Positions 1 through 7,633 are shown, counted from the stretch's first letter. The stretch is 36,778 nt of DNA from SAR116 cluster alpha proteobacterium HIMB100 (GCA_000238815.2 AFXB01000005.1:1-36778); one strand, 5' to 3'. Program-made: numbers and translations. Notes: generated by a model from the sequence alone, not told the origin.

Positions 1-71
1 TTATCACATCATGTGTATCTCATTGATATGTAAGCATTTCATGTGTTTGCATATGGAAGGTGATGCACAAA
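1..71 (+). repeat. 71-bp inverted repeat, left copy
   Basis: This is a perfect reverse complement of 1221-1291. It carries a plus-strand copy of the recombinase leader, including the GGAAGG ribosome-binding site, but no gene follows it. Its right edge touches the recombinase stop codon at 72-74. The repeat may extend left beyond the window. Confidence 0.9.
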
Positions 72-1220
72 TTACTCACATATCCTATCCATCCATCGCT
101 TAAGCACCTCTAAAGGGTAGCCATTGCCATAGGACTGGCCTACTCCAGCAGTTCTCCAGCCACCTATTGCATCAACAATATCAGATGGACACTCAACGGC
201 TCTTAGACGGTCTCTGAGGCTATGCCTGAAGCCATGAATGACATATTGGTTTGAGACATTCTCTTGCAGCCACTTATTCAATGCACCACTCGCAGAGTTT
301 GCATTAGCACCCTTCTCTGAGCAATATTTGGGGAAGGCGAAGATACTATCATCATTAGCGTCTAGAAGCCTCTTACAAGCCCACAGAGACGCTCCTACCA
401 ACGGAATGCAGCGTTCACTACCCTTTGTCTTTAAACCCCTCCACGGGTGAGGAATTAGCTTCACATGAGGAACAACATTATTGAGGATAATGTCTTCTTT
501 AAGTAGGCCAACAGCCTCCCCTAGCCTCATTCCACTATCGCTAATCAGAGCAATCAACCAGCGCAATTCGTCATCAGCGTCTCTGCATAGTCTCTGGGTA
601 AGCATTATATCACTTGGCGCTATTGGCTGACGCTTGGATACGCCTTCTTCGGCTGGGAAGTATGTTTTGGCAAACCCGTTCACACAATCTATGCCATTTT
701 CGGTTATTGCTATATTCACGATTGCCCTGACTGAAGAAAATACCCTCTTAACAGTCTTGATGCCCATACCTCTATCAATAAGCCAATCACGAAAGTTAGC
801 TGCATCTGATGAGGAATATGATGGGATAGGCCTATCACCTAACACCTTAATCACATAACCTACATTGCGATTAGCTGTCCTAATGAACACCTTGTCTTTA
901 CCAGCGCCTTTCAGCTTCAGGTATAAGTCTAACGCTTCATTAAGTGTTGTTACTCCTGCGTTGGAATCAGCACTCACATCCTTCAATACAGATATGGCAG
1001 GTATATCCATATCCTGCAGTCTTAACCCTAACCAATAGTCATCAAGGCGTTGGACAATTGATTTGCTAGCACGATGCGCTGTGGCAAATGATTTGGTCTT
1101 TAGACTGAAAGAAATACGATTAGAGGCATAATATTGCCTCACATCAATAGGAACACGCCTTACGAAATAATACACACCATCTCTTATATGCAGGTGCGGA
1201 GCATGATTTTTGTACATCAT
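72..1220 (-). CDS. Tyrosine recombinase/integrase (module 1)
   Basis: This is a site-specific tyrosine recombinase that presumably acts at the tRNA-Leu core next to its start. The N-terminal part (GVYYFVRRVP) resembles the DUF6538-type arm-binding region common in alphaproteobacterial integrases, and a core-binding domain follows. The catalytic residues are complete, numbered from the ATG at 1220: Arg232 (SGMRLGEA), Lys in LKTKG, His329 and Arg332 (HGFRHS), Trp355 in place of the second His (IGGW), and Tyr364 (SYGNGY). I chose the ATG at 1220 because GGAAGG lies about 10 nt upstream. GTG 1232 and ATG 1229 are in frame but too close to that site. The start therefore sits exactly at the edge of the 71-bp repeat. 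The protein is 382 aa, which is normal for a phage or island integrase, and it is very similar to the broken copy at 8577-9464. Confidence 0.9.
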   Translation of the reverse strand: MMYKNHAPHLHIRDGVYYFVRRVPIDVRQYYASNRISFSLKTKSFATAHRASKSIVQRLDDYWLGLRLQDMDIPAISVLKDVSADSNAGVTTLNEALDLYLKLKGAGKDKVFIRTANRNVGYVIKVLGDRPIPSYSSSDAANFRDWLIDRGMGIKTVKRVFSSVRAIVNIAITENGIDCVNGFAKTYFPAEEGVSKRQPIAPSDIMLTQRLCRDADDELRWLIALISDSGMRLGEAVGLLKEDIILNNVVPHVKLIPHPWRGLKTKGSERCIPLVGASLWACKRLLDANDDSIFAFPKYCSEKGANANSASGALNKWLQENVSNQYVIHGFRHSLRDRLRAVECPSDIVDAIGGWRTAGVGQSYGNGYPLEVLKRWMDRICE

Positions 1221-1291
1221 TTTGTGCATCACCTTCCATATGCAAACACATGAAATGCTTACATATCAATGAGATACACATGATGTGATAA
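1221..1291 (-). repeat. 71-bp inverted repeat, right copy (recombinase leader)
   Basis: This copy mirrors 1-71 without a mismatch. It holds the leader and GGAAGG ribosome-binding site of the recombinase gene and ends at the base before its likely ATG. One base (1292) separates it from the tRNA-derived core. It contains the motifs GATACACAT and TGTGATA, which are plausible recombinase arm sites. Confidence 0.9.
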
Positions 1292-1292
1292 G

Positions 1293-1313
1293 AGAAATGG
1301 TGCGGCTGAGAAG
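1293..1313 (-). other. att-like core 1 (copy of tRNA-Leu 3' end)
   Basis: The 21 bases are identical to the last 16 bases plus CCA region of the tRNA-Leu gene and its immediate flank (12435-12455), in the same orientation. The segment GGTGCGGCTGAGAAG is tRNA sequence. It is the junction between modules 1 and 2. Confidence 0.85.
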
Positions 1314-1594
1314 CGTTTACACCACCGTGTTAGCCTGTAATTCCTAACGATTCTGCCAAGTGGTTGGCGGCTTGGCAACCCAGAATGTATCCCCAATTGT
1401 ATCACCGCAGCTGCCCCTGCGGTGTTGCCGGGAACCTTCCCGCGAACACGCAAGGCTTCCTCAGATATATATCTTGGGGGTGCCTGGGGGCGTGCAAGGG
1501 CCACCCGGGGTGGTGGGGTATCTGCACGCAGATGGAACACAGACTGGTATGTTTTGAGTTATCTGTATGAGTAAGCTAGGTGGCAGGAAAAGTA
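1293..1594 (+). repeat. 302-bp terminal inverted repeat, left copy, with a chain of hairpins
   Basis: This is the reverse complement of 7627-7928 at 301 of 302 positions, with no indels. Inside are at least seven short palindromes: 1329-1333/1344-1348, 1354-1360/1371-1377 (TGCCAAG/CTTGGCA), 1403-1410/1417-1424 (CACCGCAG/CTGCGGTG), 1429-1434/1437-1442 (CGGGAA/TTCCCG), 1463-1474 (AGATATATATCT), 1501-1505/1509-1513 and 1520-1525/1528-1533 (ATCTGC/GCAGAT). Small ORFs here are not conserved-looking and I do not call them. The density of foldbacks suggests an origin, telomere-like end, extended att arm or structured RNA. Confidence 0.93.
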
Positions 1595-1633
1595 TCGAGC
1601 CGCGAAGTGCAACAGGTCATCAAGTAAGCGTTG

Positions 1634-2371
1634 CTAGTCTACCCTTAAAATGTTTTGACGAAAAAACAGTAATAAACTAATTATCGCAAACATATTAAAA
1701 ATTACTGAAGCTATTATAAGCAACTGTCGTCTAAAGTTTAGATAGGCAATTTCGGAATTTTGTCTCTTTAGCTCTAAAAACAACGTTAAATAATCATCAA
1801 AATAAGCAATGTTAATCTGGTCAATTTCATTCAATTTTCTATCGTTAGCATCAACTAAGCTCAGTTTTTCAATCGAGCTTTTTTTGGCAAAGTATTCTTT
1901 TTGAATTTTCATACAATTATCAATTTCGAACAGATAATTAGCGCAACGCAATATTAGTTTGTTTAGTTCAGCATTAATCAATTTTTCAGAATGTCTTAAG
2001 TCCTCAACGTATTCCTCTAGAAGTTTCTGATTTTCATCATCAGTCAGATATGGGGGTCTGCTCTCAAGCATCTTTTTCCCAAAATCAGTGTCTGGGTTCC
2101 AAGCGCGCCTACCTTTCAATATTGAGCGCTCTCGTTCAATTGCAGACATGTTCAAATCGAGCAGAGCGTTATTCAAGCCAAAATAAATATCCTTATGGTT
2201 TTGTATATTTGCACTCCAATAATCTAAGTTTTGAACAAGCTTGTAGTTTTGTCTTTCAACCAAATCCTGAGTATTTGAAATAAGCTTCTCTGTTTGGTAA
2301 GTTGCTTGGTCGGCAACTATGGAGACGAAACCACAAAACGCTGCCAAAATAATTGTGAGAGTTTTATCCAT
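1634..2371 (-). CDS. Membrane protein with two terminal helices and a helical ectodomain (unknown function)
   Basis: I do not recognise a family. The 245-aa product has a short hydrophobic N-terminus (residues about 4-20, possibly a weak anchor or signal), a long charged, mostly helical middle, and a strong membrane segment near the C-terminus (about residues 215-238, QLLIIASVIFNMFAIISLLLFF). This predicts a bitopic protein with an extracytoplasmic helical domain. Its start overlaps the 3' end of the upstream 275-aa gene by 8 bp (2364-2371), so the two are probably translationally coupled and work together. The protein has the same overall plan as its partner. It is the last gene before the left terminal repeat. 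Confidence 0.7.
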   Translation of the reverse strand: MDKTLTIILAAFCGFVSIVADQATYQTEKLISNTQDLVERQNYKLVQNLDYWSANIQNHKDIYFGLNNALLDLNMSAIERERSILKGRRAWNPDTDFGKKMLESRPPYLTDDENQKLLEEYVEDLRHSEKLINAELNKLILRCANYLFEIDNCMKIQKEYFAKKSSIEKLSLVDANDRKLNEIDQINIAYFDDYLTLFLELKRQNSEIAYLNFRRQLLIIASVIFNMFAIISLLLFFRQNILRVD

Positions 2372-3191
2372 TTGGCTTCCGCCTCTCTAACGCAAGTTCG
2401 AAAAGCTGGAAGGTGAGATAAATCACAAGTTGGGCTATAAAACCGATAAGAAAGGTATTTGATGACCACCAATTCAATTTTTTTAAATGTTGTCTTAATT
2501 CCAGAGTTTTCTCTCTTTCCGTTTCCATGATATTTGAGATGTTTTTGTAGGTAAAATTTGCGTATTCATTATACTTATAAAAAATTTCTGAGGTTACATC
2601 AAAAGCGTCATTGTAAATATCCCATACGGAATCTTTGGTATTATTTTGCTCTCCTTCAGCACTATTTCGCTCTCCAATTTTGGTCAAAAAATCGTCAATC
2701 AAAAGTTCTGTCTGTGCCCTGTAACCTCTAAAATATTCAACTTTTTTCAACGTTTCTGTAGCTTGCGTGGAACTGAACAAATCAAGCTTTATCAACATTT
2801 CATTGGCTTGGTCCAACCTCGAAAAAGCAAAAAAACTGTTTCGTCTTTTTGACTTCAGTTCACTTTCCCACCCGGACAACAAAGAGCCTTGATTAAAGTC
2901 CCCATAGTTAAAGTTCTGTGAGTCCAAGTATGTAAGCTTGAACAAAAAGTCTGCTTCTGTATTTAGGCGAACAGTCCTCAGAATAGAGAAGTTGGATTGG
3001 CTATTGTCTAGTTTTTCTCTGAGTTTCTCTATTTTAACCTCAAGAAAAGCGGTCAATAGGCTGAACAAAATTGCGCCGGCTGATAGGAAAATGGCGACAT
3101 CAATGATTTTCTTCTGGGTATTAGGGTTTCTGAAAATCAGACTGAGGTTGCTAAAATTCAATGTGCGAACAAATTTGAAGTTAACTATCAT
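2364..3191 (-). CDS. Membrane protein with two terminal helices and a helical ectodomain (unknown function)
   Basis: No family is recognised. The 275-aa protein has a membrane segment at about residues 30-50 (VAIFLSAGAILFSLLTAFL), a roughly 190-residue helical, partly coiled region rich in charged residues (starting VKIEKLREKLD), and a second membrane segment near residues 240-265 (FLIGFIAQLVIYLTFQLFE). The architecture matches the next gene, which it overlaps by 8 bp, suggesting a two-subunit membrane complex. A receptor-like ectodomain without a recognisable cytoplasmic signalling domain is one reading. The PrsW-like gene lies 65 bp upstream on the same strand. Confidence 0.7.
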   Translation of the reverse strand: MIVNFKFVRTLNFSNLSLIFRNPNTQKKIIDVAIFLSAGAILFSLLTAFLEVKIEKLREKLDNSQSNFSILRTVRLNTEADFLFKLTYLDSQNFNYGDFNQGSLLSGWESELKSKRRNSFFAFSRLDQANEMLIKLDLFSSTQATETLKKVEYFRGYRAQTELLIDDFLTKIGERNSAEGEQNNTKDSVWDIYNDAFDVTSEIFYKYNEYANFTYKNISNIMETEREKTLELRQHLKKLNWWSSNTFLIGFIAQLVIYLTFQLFELALERRKPNG

Positions 3192-3256
3192 CTGAGTGCA
3201 AAAACGAAGCTAGTTGAAGCAGATATTCCAGGTGTAAAACTTTGTTTCAATCTGGT

Positions 3257-3883
3257 CTAATCATGTTGTTCTTTTTTAGTCTTATTATACAAGTACCATG
3301 TGAGACAAATCACAGCTATCAAGAATTGCATGTAGTAATTTTCAAGAAAGTTATAAAAAGCATGGATAAGTGCTGGGACTAAAAATGAGATTATCAAATA
3401 CTTTCTGCGGTATGACAGAAAATATCTGCCAATGAAAAAACCCATTATTATTCCGCAACAAGCGTGAAGCGGAACTGCACTCACAGCTCGTGCAGCCGCT
3501 ACGGTGAATGAGGAGTATTCGCCGTTCCAGACATAGACGTATTCATAATTTTCAAATGTTGCAAAACCGAGTGAGACCAGTGTGCCATAAACTATAGCGT
3601 CCATCGGCTCGTCAAATTCCACCCTATCCCAAAGGAAAAGCCCTATAGCGAGAAACTTTAATGCCTCCTCTACAAAACCAGCAATGAAGGAATAATTTTC
3701 AGGCTCTGAAGTGCTGTCTATCAAAAGGTGATTCAGCTCACCCGAAGGCAGGCAAATTAAATAGCCCAGAACGAAAGCTGCTATCATAGTTCTAGGTGGT
3801 TCTTGAAATCGGTCTGAAGAAATGACGTAAGCTAAAATTGCTAGTGATGGAGATATCGTTAAAAGGAGAGTTTGAATTTCCAT
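3257..3883 (-). CDS. PrsW-family intramembrane metalloprotease-like protein
   Basis: The 208-aa polytopic membrane protein has the hallmarks of the PrsW family (CAAX-protease-like glutamyl superfamily). These are EExxK at residues 72-76 (VEEALKF), FEN at 110-112 (ATFENYEY), a conserved His at 140 within PLHACCG before a membrane helix, and a final His at 174 (ALIHAFYNF). These residues normally bind the metal or act in catalysis inside the membrane. Family members cleave membrane proteins such as anti-sigma factors. No anti-sigma factor is visible here, so the substrate is unknown; the two bitopic proteins downstream are obvious candidates. It lies between the polymerase gene and the coupled membrane-protein pair, all on the minus strand. 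Confidence 0.8.
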   Translation of the reverse strand: MEIQTLLLTISPSLAILAYVISSDRFQEPPRTMIAAFVLGYLICLPSGELNHLLIDSTSEPENYSFIAGFVEEALKFLAIGLFLWDRVEFDEPMDAIVYGTLVSLGFATFENYEYVYVWNGEYSSFTVAAARAVSAVPLHACCGIIMGFFIGRYFLSYRRKYLIISFLVPALIHAFYNFLENYYMQFLIAVICLTWYLYNKTKKEQHD

Positions 3884-3961
3884 TGTAAAACAACACTAAT
3901 ATTGGTTTTTGTTTGTTCCGTCAGGCGTCTGGTTAACTAGCCAATTTTGGTATATTTTGGT

Positions 3962-5386
3962 TTAATTAACCAAACATTTAACGCCAACTTCTTTAGAGAA
4001 GGCTAACTCAATTTGTTTGAGTACAACAGGCTCATCTTCCTTGCGGCAAATGAAACTATCATGAAGAGTTAGAACAGGTATTTGGTGGTGCACACAAGCT
4101 TCTATGACAGACATACAAATATTGCCCTCTTTGTACATAAAGTGGTTGCCACGCTCCTCATAAAACAGTGGCTGCAGGTCAGAGAAACTATTAAAGCAAT
4201 CATCTACAAGGTCAGTTGCCCAGCCCTTGTAAGATACCATGCCTGCAACTTCGACAATCCCTTCTTCACGCTGTTTGTCATACAACGAACTAACGGCTGA
4301 CTGCCTGCTCTTAGCGTTGAACAGCGTGCTTATACATCTTTTAACCAAATCGCGAGGCCAACTGGTAACACCCTCCCTTTGATAAATATCCTGATTTGAC
4401 TGCCGATACCAATCGATGCCTACTTCGGCATAAGCCATAGTGGGGTGACAACTCTTAATGTCCAGCTCAACGGTCGGTTCGCCATTAATCGTTATCTTTG
4501 ACCTTAGGTCTTCATTCAGCTGTTGATACCGCCCACCATACAAACGGCCATGAGACTGCCAGCTGTTATTATTGAACACCCTTCTGGTATGAATCAGGTC
4601 CGGTATCATATCGAGGAAACCGGGAATCATGACTCTCTGATTCATTATAAATCTGTTGTACTGAGCAAGAAGTTGCTGCTGTTTAGCTATTTCTTGGCTA
4701 GGTGTGTATGGGATGAGATGCCGCTGACCTTCTGCATCTTTTTCTGATTTAAGCTGAACTGTCTCTGTCTTTTCATGAAACCTCAAAAGGCCAAAGTGCC
4801 AGCCACATTGCTCGTCTAGGAAATGAGTTAGCTCATCAAACGCAACAATCCGGGGTAGATGGCTGTTATATCCGGCCTCCCTAGCGAAATTGCCGGGAAC
4901 ATGAACAATCAGGTCATGTCTCGCCAGCGCCTTGACCAGTTTCTCAAGCATAGAGAATGTGGTGCCAGATGGATTGTACTGTTCAGGAACGCTTTTCCCA
5001 CGGCGAAGACGGATAGAAATGAGCTGGCGTTTGTTTTGCTTTGCCGCCAGATAAAGATTACTCAGCAAACATACGAGCTGCTTGTCTGCTGGGCGGCTAA
5101 AAGTCTCGTCATGCAGCAGGTTTTTAATCCCCTCAACTGCCCGCTCCACCTCCTGTCCTGTTGCTGTAAGGCCATAATCGAACCCTCTTGCATCTCCCAG
5201 CAACCTAGCGAGGTGGATACGCCTATCATCAAGCAAATAGTCCTCTGCTGTTTTGCTTATGCCTAGCTGAGAATCTATCTGTTGTGATAGTCTAGCTGTT
5301 AGGGCAGCCATCTCTCTAAATTCAGTCGAATAGAGCCATTCCTGTGCTTTAGGACGCAGTTTATCGTACATGACTTCTTGTATCAT
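3962..5386 (-). CDS. Superfamily A (TV-Pol-like) DNA polymerase/primase-polymerase
   Basis: The C-terminal half has a palm-domain signature of family A polymerases and T7-like RNA polymerases. Residues are numbered from the TTG at 5395. Motif A is VELDIKSCHPTM with Asp312; a motif-B-like helix has Arg348, Lys352 and FNA 359-361; motif C is VLTLHDSFI with His445-Asp446. No 3'-5' exonuclease domain or standard PolA fingers are apparent, and the protein is only about 475 aa. This fits the transposon/virus TV-Pol family described from mobile elements and the Sputnik virophage better than Pol I, and that family has been proposed to prime and extend DNA. The N-terminal 250 residues are unrecognised. 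The start is uncertain: ATG 5386 is used, with TTG 5395 and ATG 5371 as alternatives. It is divergent from the plus-strand cargo genes. Confidence 0.7.
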   Translation of the reverse strand: MIQEVMYDKLRPKAQEWLYSTEFREMAALTARLSQQIDSQLGISKTAEDYLLDDRRIHLARLLGDARGFDYGLTATGQEVERAVEGIKNLLHDETFSRPADKQLVCLLSNLYLAAKQNKRQLISIRLRRGKSVPEQYNPSGTTFSMLEKLVKALARHDLIVHVPGNFAREAGYNSHLPRIVAFDELTHFLDEQCGWHFGLLRFHEKTETVQLKSEKDAEGQRHLIPYTPSQEIAKQQQLLAQYNRFIMNQRVMIPGFLDMIPDLIHTRRVFNNNSWQSHGRLYGGRYQQLNEDLRSKITINGEPTVELDIKSCHPTMAYAEVGIDWYRQSNQDIYQREGVTSWPRDLVKRCISTLFNAKSRQSAVSSLYDKQREEGIVEVAGMVSYKGWATDLVDDCFNSFSDLQPLFYEERGNHFMYKEGNICMSVIEACVHHQIPVLTLHDSFICRKEDEPVVLKQIELAFSKEVGVKCLVN

Positions 5387-5470
5387 AAAAGGCAATAAAA
5401 ATCAATAAATACATACATATAACAGATATTCGTCAATCATGGATTATGCTGTATCAGCTGGGATGAGGCG

Positions 5471-5499
5471 GTGTGGCCGTTACTTACTGTGCTACTTTT
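5471..5499 (+). repeat. 29-bp direct repeat, copy 1
   Basis: The sequence starting GTGTGGCCGTTACTTACTG is identical to 7605-7633. This copy lies in the divergent intergenic region between the polymerase gene and the plus-strand cargo genes. The other copy crosses the inner edge of the right terminal repeat. Confidence 0.85.
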
Positions 5500-5613
5500 G
5501 TGATTGGACAGAAGCGCGAACCTTTGGCACCATAAAAGCAGATTAATATGACCCCGTCTCAGATAAGGGATGGGCGAACATACAGCTCAATATTTTGATA
5601 CTTTTGGACTGAG

Positions 5614-5991
5614 ATGAGATTAGCTGCGCTAGGTAAAATGACAGCTTTAGCAATATTTCTGAGTGGTCAAGCGGCTGCCTATGATGCCCTATCTCAAAAA
5701 TGTATCATGCATCGCCACATCATTCTTGAAGATGATGCAATAAAAGAAGGCAAGTTAGACACTTTCGAAATGCGCGAAGAATCTGACGAACTGTATTTAG
5801 GTGGCTGGTATTTTGGTGGGGCATCTTTACCTTTGGATACTGTTGCAAACGACTACGCTAAAGCTAACGATGATGAAGGTAGAACTTTCATTTATTGGGC
5901 CGGCAGATTCCATTTTACGTTCATCTCGCACCGGCACGTAACCAGTATCTCTGGAGACTGCAAGCCAGTGCCGAGAATGAACCGGGGTTAG
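5614..5991 (+). CDS. Small exported protein of unknown function
   Basis: The 125-aa product has a likely Sec signal peptide: a basic N-terminus, a hydrophobic stretch to about residue 20, and an AAA cleavage region before YDALSQKC. The mature part is about 100 residues with Cys30 and one later Cys (SGDCKPV) that could form a disulfide. No family is recognised. An internal ATG at 5638 would also give a signal peptide. It is the first gene of the plus-strand run 5614-7500, followed after 22 bp by another small membrane-anchored protein. Confidence 0.6.
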   Translation: MRLAALGKMTALAIFLSGQAAAYDALSQKCIMHRHIILEDDAIKEGKLDTFEMREESDELYLGGWYFGGASLPLDTVANDYAKANDDEGRTFIYWAGRFHFTFISHRHVTSISGDCKPVPRMNRG

Positions 5992-6013
5992 CAAAGGTAT
6001 TGGTGAGGGTCAG

Positions 6014-6340
6014 ATGAGAGCATTTCAACCGTTTACGCTGGTGATTGGACTGATGGCAGTCTTGCTATTGACCTCATCAACATTCACACCAGAAATCGTC
6101 TATCTCAAGGCATCGAAGGCCCCAATTCGTATAAAGCCAGCACATAATTGGACCCAAGACGTACCCAACTCAGAACATGAAGATAAGTGCATATTCAATG
6201 AGTATAGGTGTCCAGAGAGGTTTTACTTTCAAATATCTCAATTGTTCGATGATTTTGAGGCGGATACATGCTCGCCGCCAATAAACATTCAGAGTCTGAG
6301 TCATGGACAAATACTATGTAAACTGAAAAAACAATCATGA
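6014..6340 (+). CDS. Small membrane-anchored or exported protein of unknown function
   Basis: The 108-aa protein has one N-terminal hydrophobic segment (about residues 7-22, FTLVIGLMAVLLLTSS) and a hydrophilic remainder with four cysteines (CIFNEYRC, DTC and LCK), which suggests a disulfide-containing periplasmic domain. GAGGG lies 7-8 nt before the ATG. The stop overlaps the next ATG by 4 bp (ATGA at 6337-6340), so it is coupled to that gene. No family recognised. Confidence 0.6.
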   Translation: MRAFQPFTLVIGLMAVLLLTSSTFTPEIVYLKASKAPIRIKPAHNWTQDVPNSEHEDKCIFNEYRCPERFYFQISQLFDDFEADTCSPPINIQSLSHGQILCKLKKQS

Positions 6341-6915
6341 ATGACAAGAGAAAAGAAAATATCCCGCAAGGCTTTTTAAATATCCGCGACATCCTCCTTA
6401 GGGAACATGGATGGCATGACAATATTGATGATGGGTACGTGGTCACTACAATAGAAGGAAGTGTTGTCCTCCTATCAAACAGTTGGGTTAACGATATACA
6501 CTTTGGGCGAAAATTAACGACCATCAAAAATGTGTTGAAACGAGGTCGTAAGATTTATTTCAGTCCTGAATTTTTAATTAAATCAGATAAGCCGCTATTT
6601 CAGTTGGAACTAGAAGGTGAAGATTTAGTTAAGAGAGCTTGGAGCCATGAGATGGCCACTTACTGTTGGCCATTAAGTGATTTATACGAAGCTGTTGGAA
6701 CAACGCTTGTCATCGAAAATTACTTTGTCCCGGATAGGGCTATTTATGTACGCGCACATAACGGCCCATTCAAAGGCAAAGAGTATAAATTTCCAGTCTT
6801 TTGTTTGCAATTGCCTGACGCCGTTTTCCTAGAACCTGAGAAGTTTCCAAAACTGAACACAAACCGGGAGAGGCTTCTTCACTTTTTCCGAGAAATAAGA
6901 AGTTTTGTAGAATGA
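6337..6915 (+). CDS. Soluble protein of unknown function
   Basis: The 192-aa product has no signal peptide or membrane segment, and I recognise no domain. It looks like a mixed alpha/beta cytoplasmic protein. Notable stretches are REHGWHDNIDDGYVV near the N-terminus and VYVRAHNGPFKGKEYKFPVF-like beta-rich sequence around residues 145-165. It starts inside the stop codon of the upstream gene and ends 12 bp before the next, so it sits in the middle of a compact four-gene unit with two exported proteins and one polytopic membrane protein. Confidence 0.6.
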   Translation: MNDKRKENIPQGFLNIRDILLREHGWHDNIDDGYVVTTIEGSVVLLSNSWVNDIHFGRKLTTIKNVLKRGRKIYFSPEFLIKSDKPLFQLELEGEDLVKRAWSHEMATYCWPLSDLYEAVGTTLVIENYFVPDRAIYVRAHNGPFKGKEYKFPVFCLQLPDAVFLEPEKFPKLNTNRERLLHFFREIRSFVE

Positions 6916-6927
6916 AAAGCCGAGCAA

Positions 6928-7500
6928 ATGCTATCTTTAATTCGCATAATTGAAAATTTGATGACTGGAAAATACGCTGTTTTTTGGCAGGTTATTGGTG
7001 CGTGCTTAACATTGTTTTTTCTTTGGTGGTTTTACGAGAGTGGCAATCTATCGTCGTTTCTCGATATGATGGTCTCAATAATTAAGTTGTGGCTTTCACT
7101 GTTTGGCGAAGTGCCTGAGATTTTAGCTGAGGGGAACGGTTTCTTTGGTACAGTTTTTTCGGTGGGTTTCGCGGGCTTTTATGTCTTGCTCCTAATAGCC
7201 GTTCCTATCTGGCTATCGTTTTGGGCATTTTTATTTATCGTGAGGCCCATAGCGACGATGTCTCTAATTTGGGAGAATGTTCATGAACCTATGTTATGGC
7301 TATTAAAGATAATTGCCTTCTTCCTGCTGATAGGTGGTGTAGGTGCTTTAGCAAACTTATTGGGCTTTACTGTGGAAACAGGCATCTGGTTAAGTGTTGT
7401 TATCTTTGGATTAGCAATATTAAATCAACTCAGCAGCGGATGGTTGATTGAAAAGGTTGCGCATTTCATTGTTAAAGTTTCAGCCAAGATACGCCGTTAA
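6928..7500 (+). CDS. Polytopic membrane protein of unknown function
   Basis: The 190-aa protein is very hydrophobic, with about four or five membrane segments: near residues 18-36 (FWQVIGACLTLFFLWWFY), 72-105 (a long stretch that may hold two), 122-145 and 152-172. The C-terminus is basic (KVSAKIRR), probably cytoplasmic. No family recognised. It is the last gene of the plus-strand run, and its stop lies about 125 bp from the right terminal repeat. No terminator hairpin with a T-tract is visible after it. Confidence 0.6.
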   Translation: MLSLIRIIENLMTGKYAVFWQVIGACLTLFFLWWFYESGNLSSFLDMMVSIIKLWLSLFGEVPEILAEGNGFFGTVFSVGFAGFYVLLLIAVPIWLSFWAFLFIVRPIATMSLIWENVHEPMLWLLKIIAFFLLIGGVGALANLLGFTVETGIWLSVVIFGLAILNQLSSGWLIEKVAHFIVKVSAKIRR

Positions 7501-7604
7501 TCACCTTCTCAATTTTATACCCAATCCCCCCAGCAACACTGCTAGCCCCCCCTGAGCAGTTCTGCTTCGCATACCTATCAAAACATACCCCCTTACCAAA
7601 GGCC

Positions 7605-7633
7605 GTGTGGCCGTTACTTACTGTGCTACTTTT
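7605..7633 (+). repeat. 29-bp direct repeat, copy 2
   Basis: This is identical to 5471-5499 and in the same orientation. Its last seven bases (7627-7633) overlap the inner end of the right 302-bp terminal repeat. Confidence 0.85.

Larger units (their letters stand above)
1..1313. mobile_element. Module 1: recombinase gene between 71-bp inverted repeats (left side cut by window)
   Basis: The unit consists of a perfect 71-bp inverted repeat (1-71 and 1221-1291), one tyrosine recombinase gene filling the space between, one spacer base, and a 21-bp copy of the tRNA-Leu 3' end (1293-1313). The core is shared with module 2. By analogy with modules 2 and 3, I infer that an inverted copy of the core lies immediately left of position 1, but this cannot be seen. 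If so, the unit would be a minimal, insertion-sequence-like element with no cargo. The alternatives are a promoter/gene inversion cassette or an assembly or amplification chimera at a contig end. Confidence 0.5.

Noticed and set aside
1-71. Dismissing the 71-bp repeat as an amplification or assembly chimera
   Set aside because: Not excluded, but the same leader-copy pattern appears at 7908-7989 with four mismatches, which a chimera would not produce. Reported with the caveat.
1259-1570. Small ORFs (65-93 aa) in the 302-bp terminal repeat, mirrored at 7651-7983
   Set aside because: They overlap each other on both strands, run into the tRNA-derived core and have low-complexity, hairpin-derived sequence. 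The repeat's identity explains their duplication.
3962-5386. Ordinary DNA polymerase I or phage T7 RNA polymerase
   Set aside because: It is far too short, with no exonuclease, no standard fingers motif and no T7 promoter-recognition region. Only palm motifs are shared.
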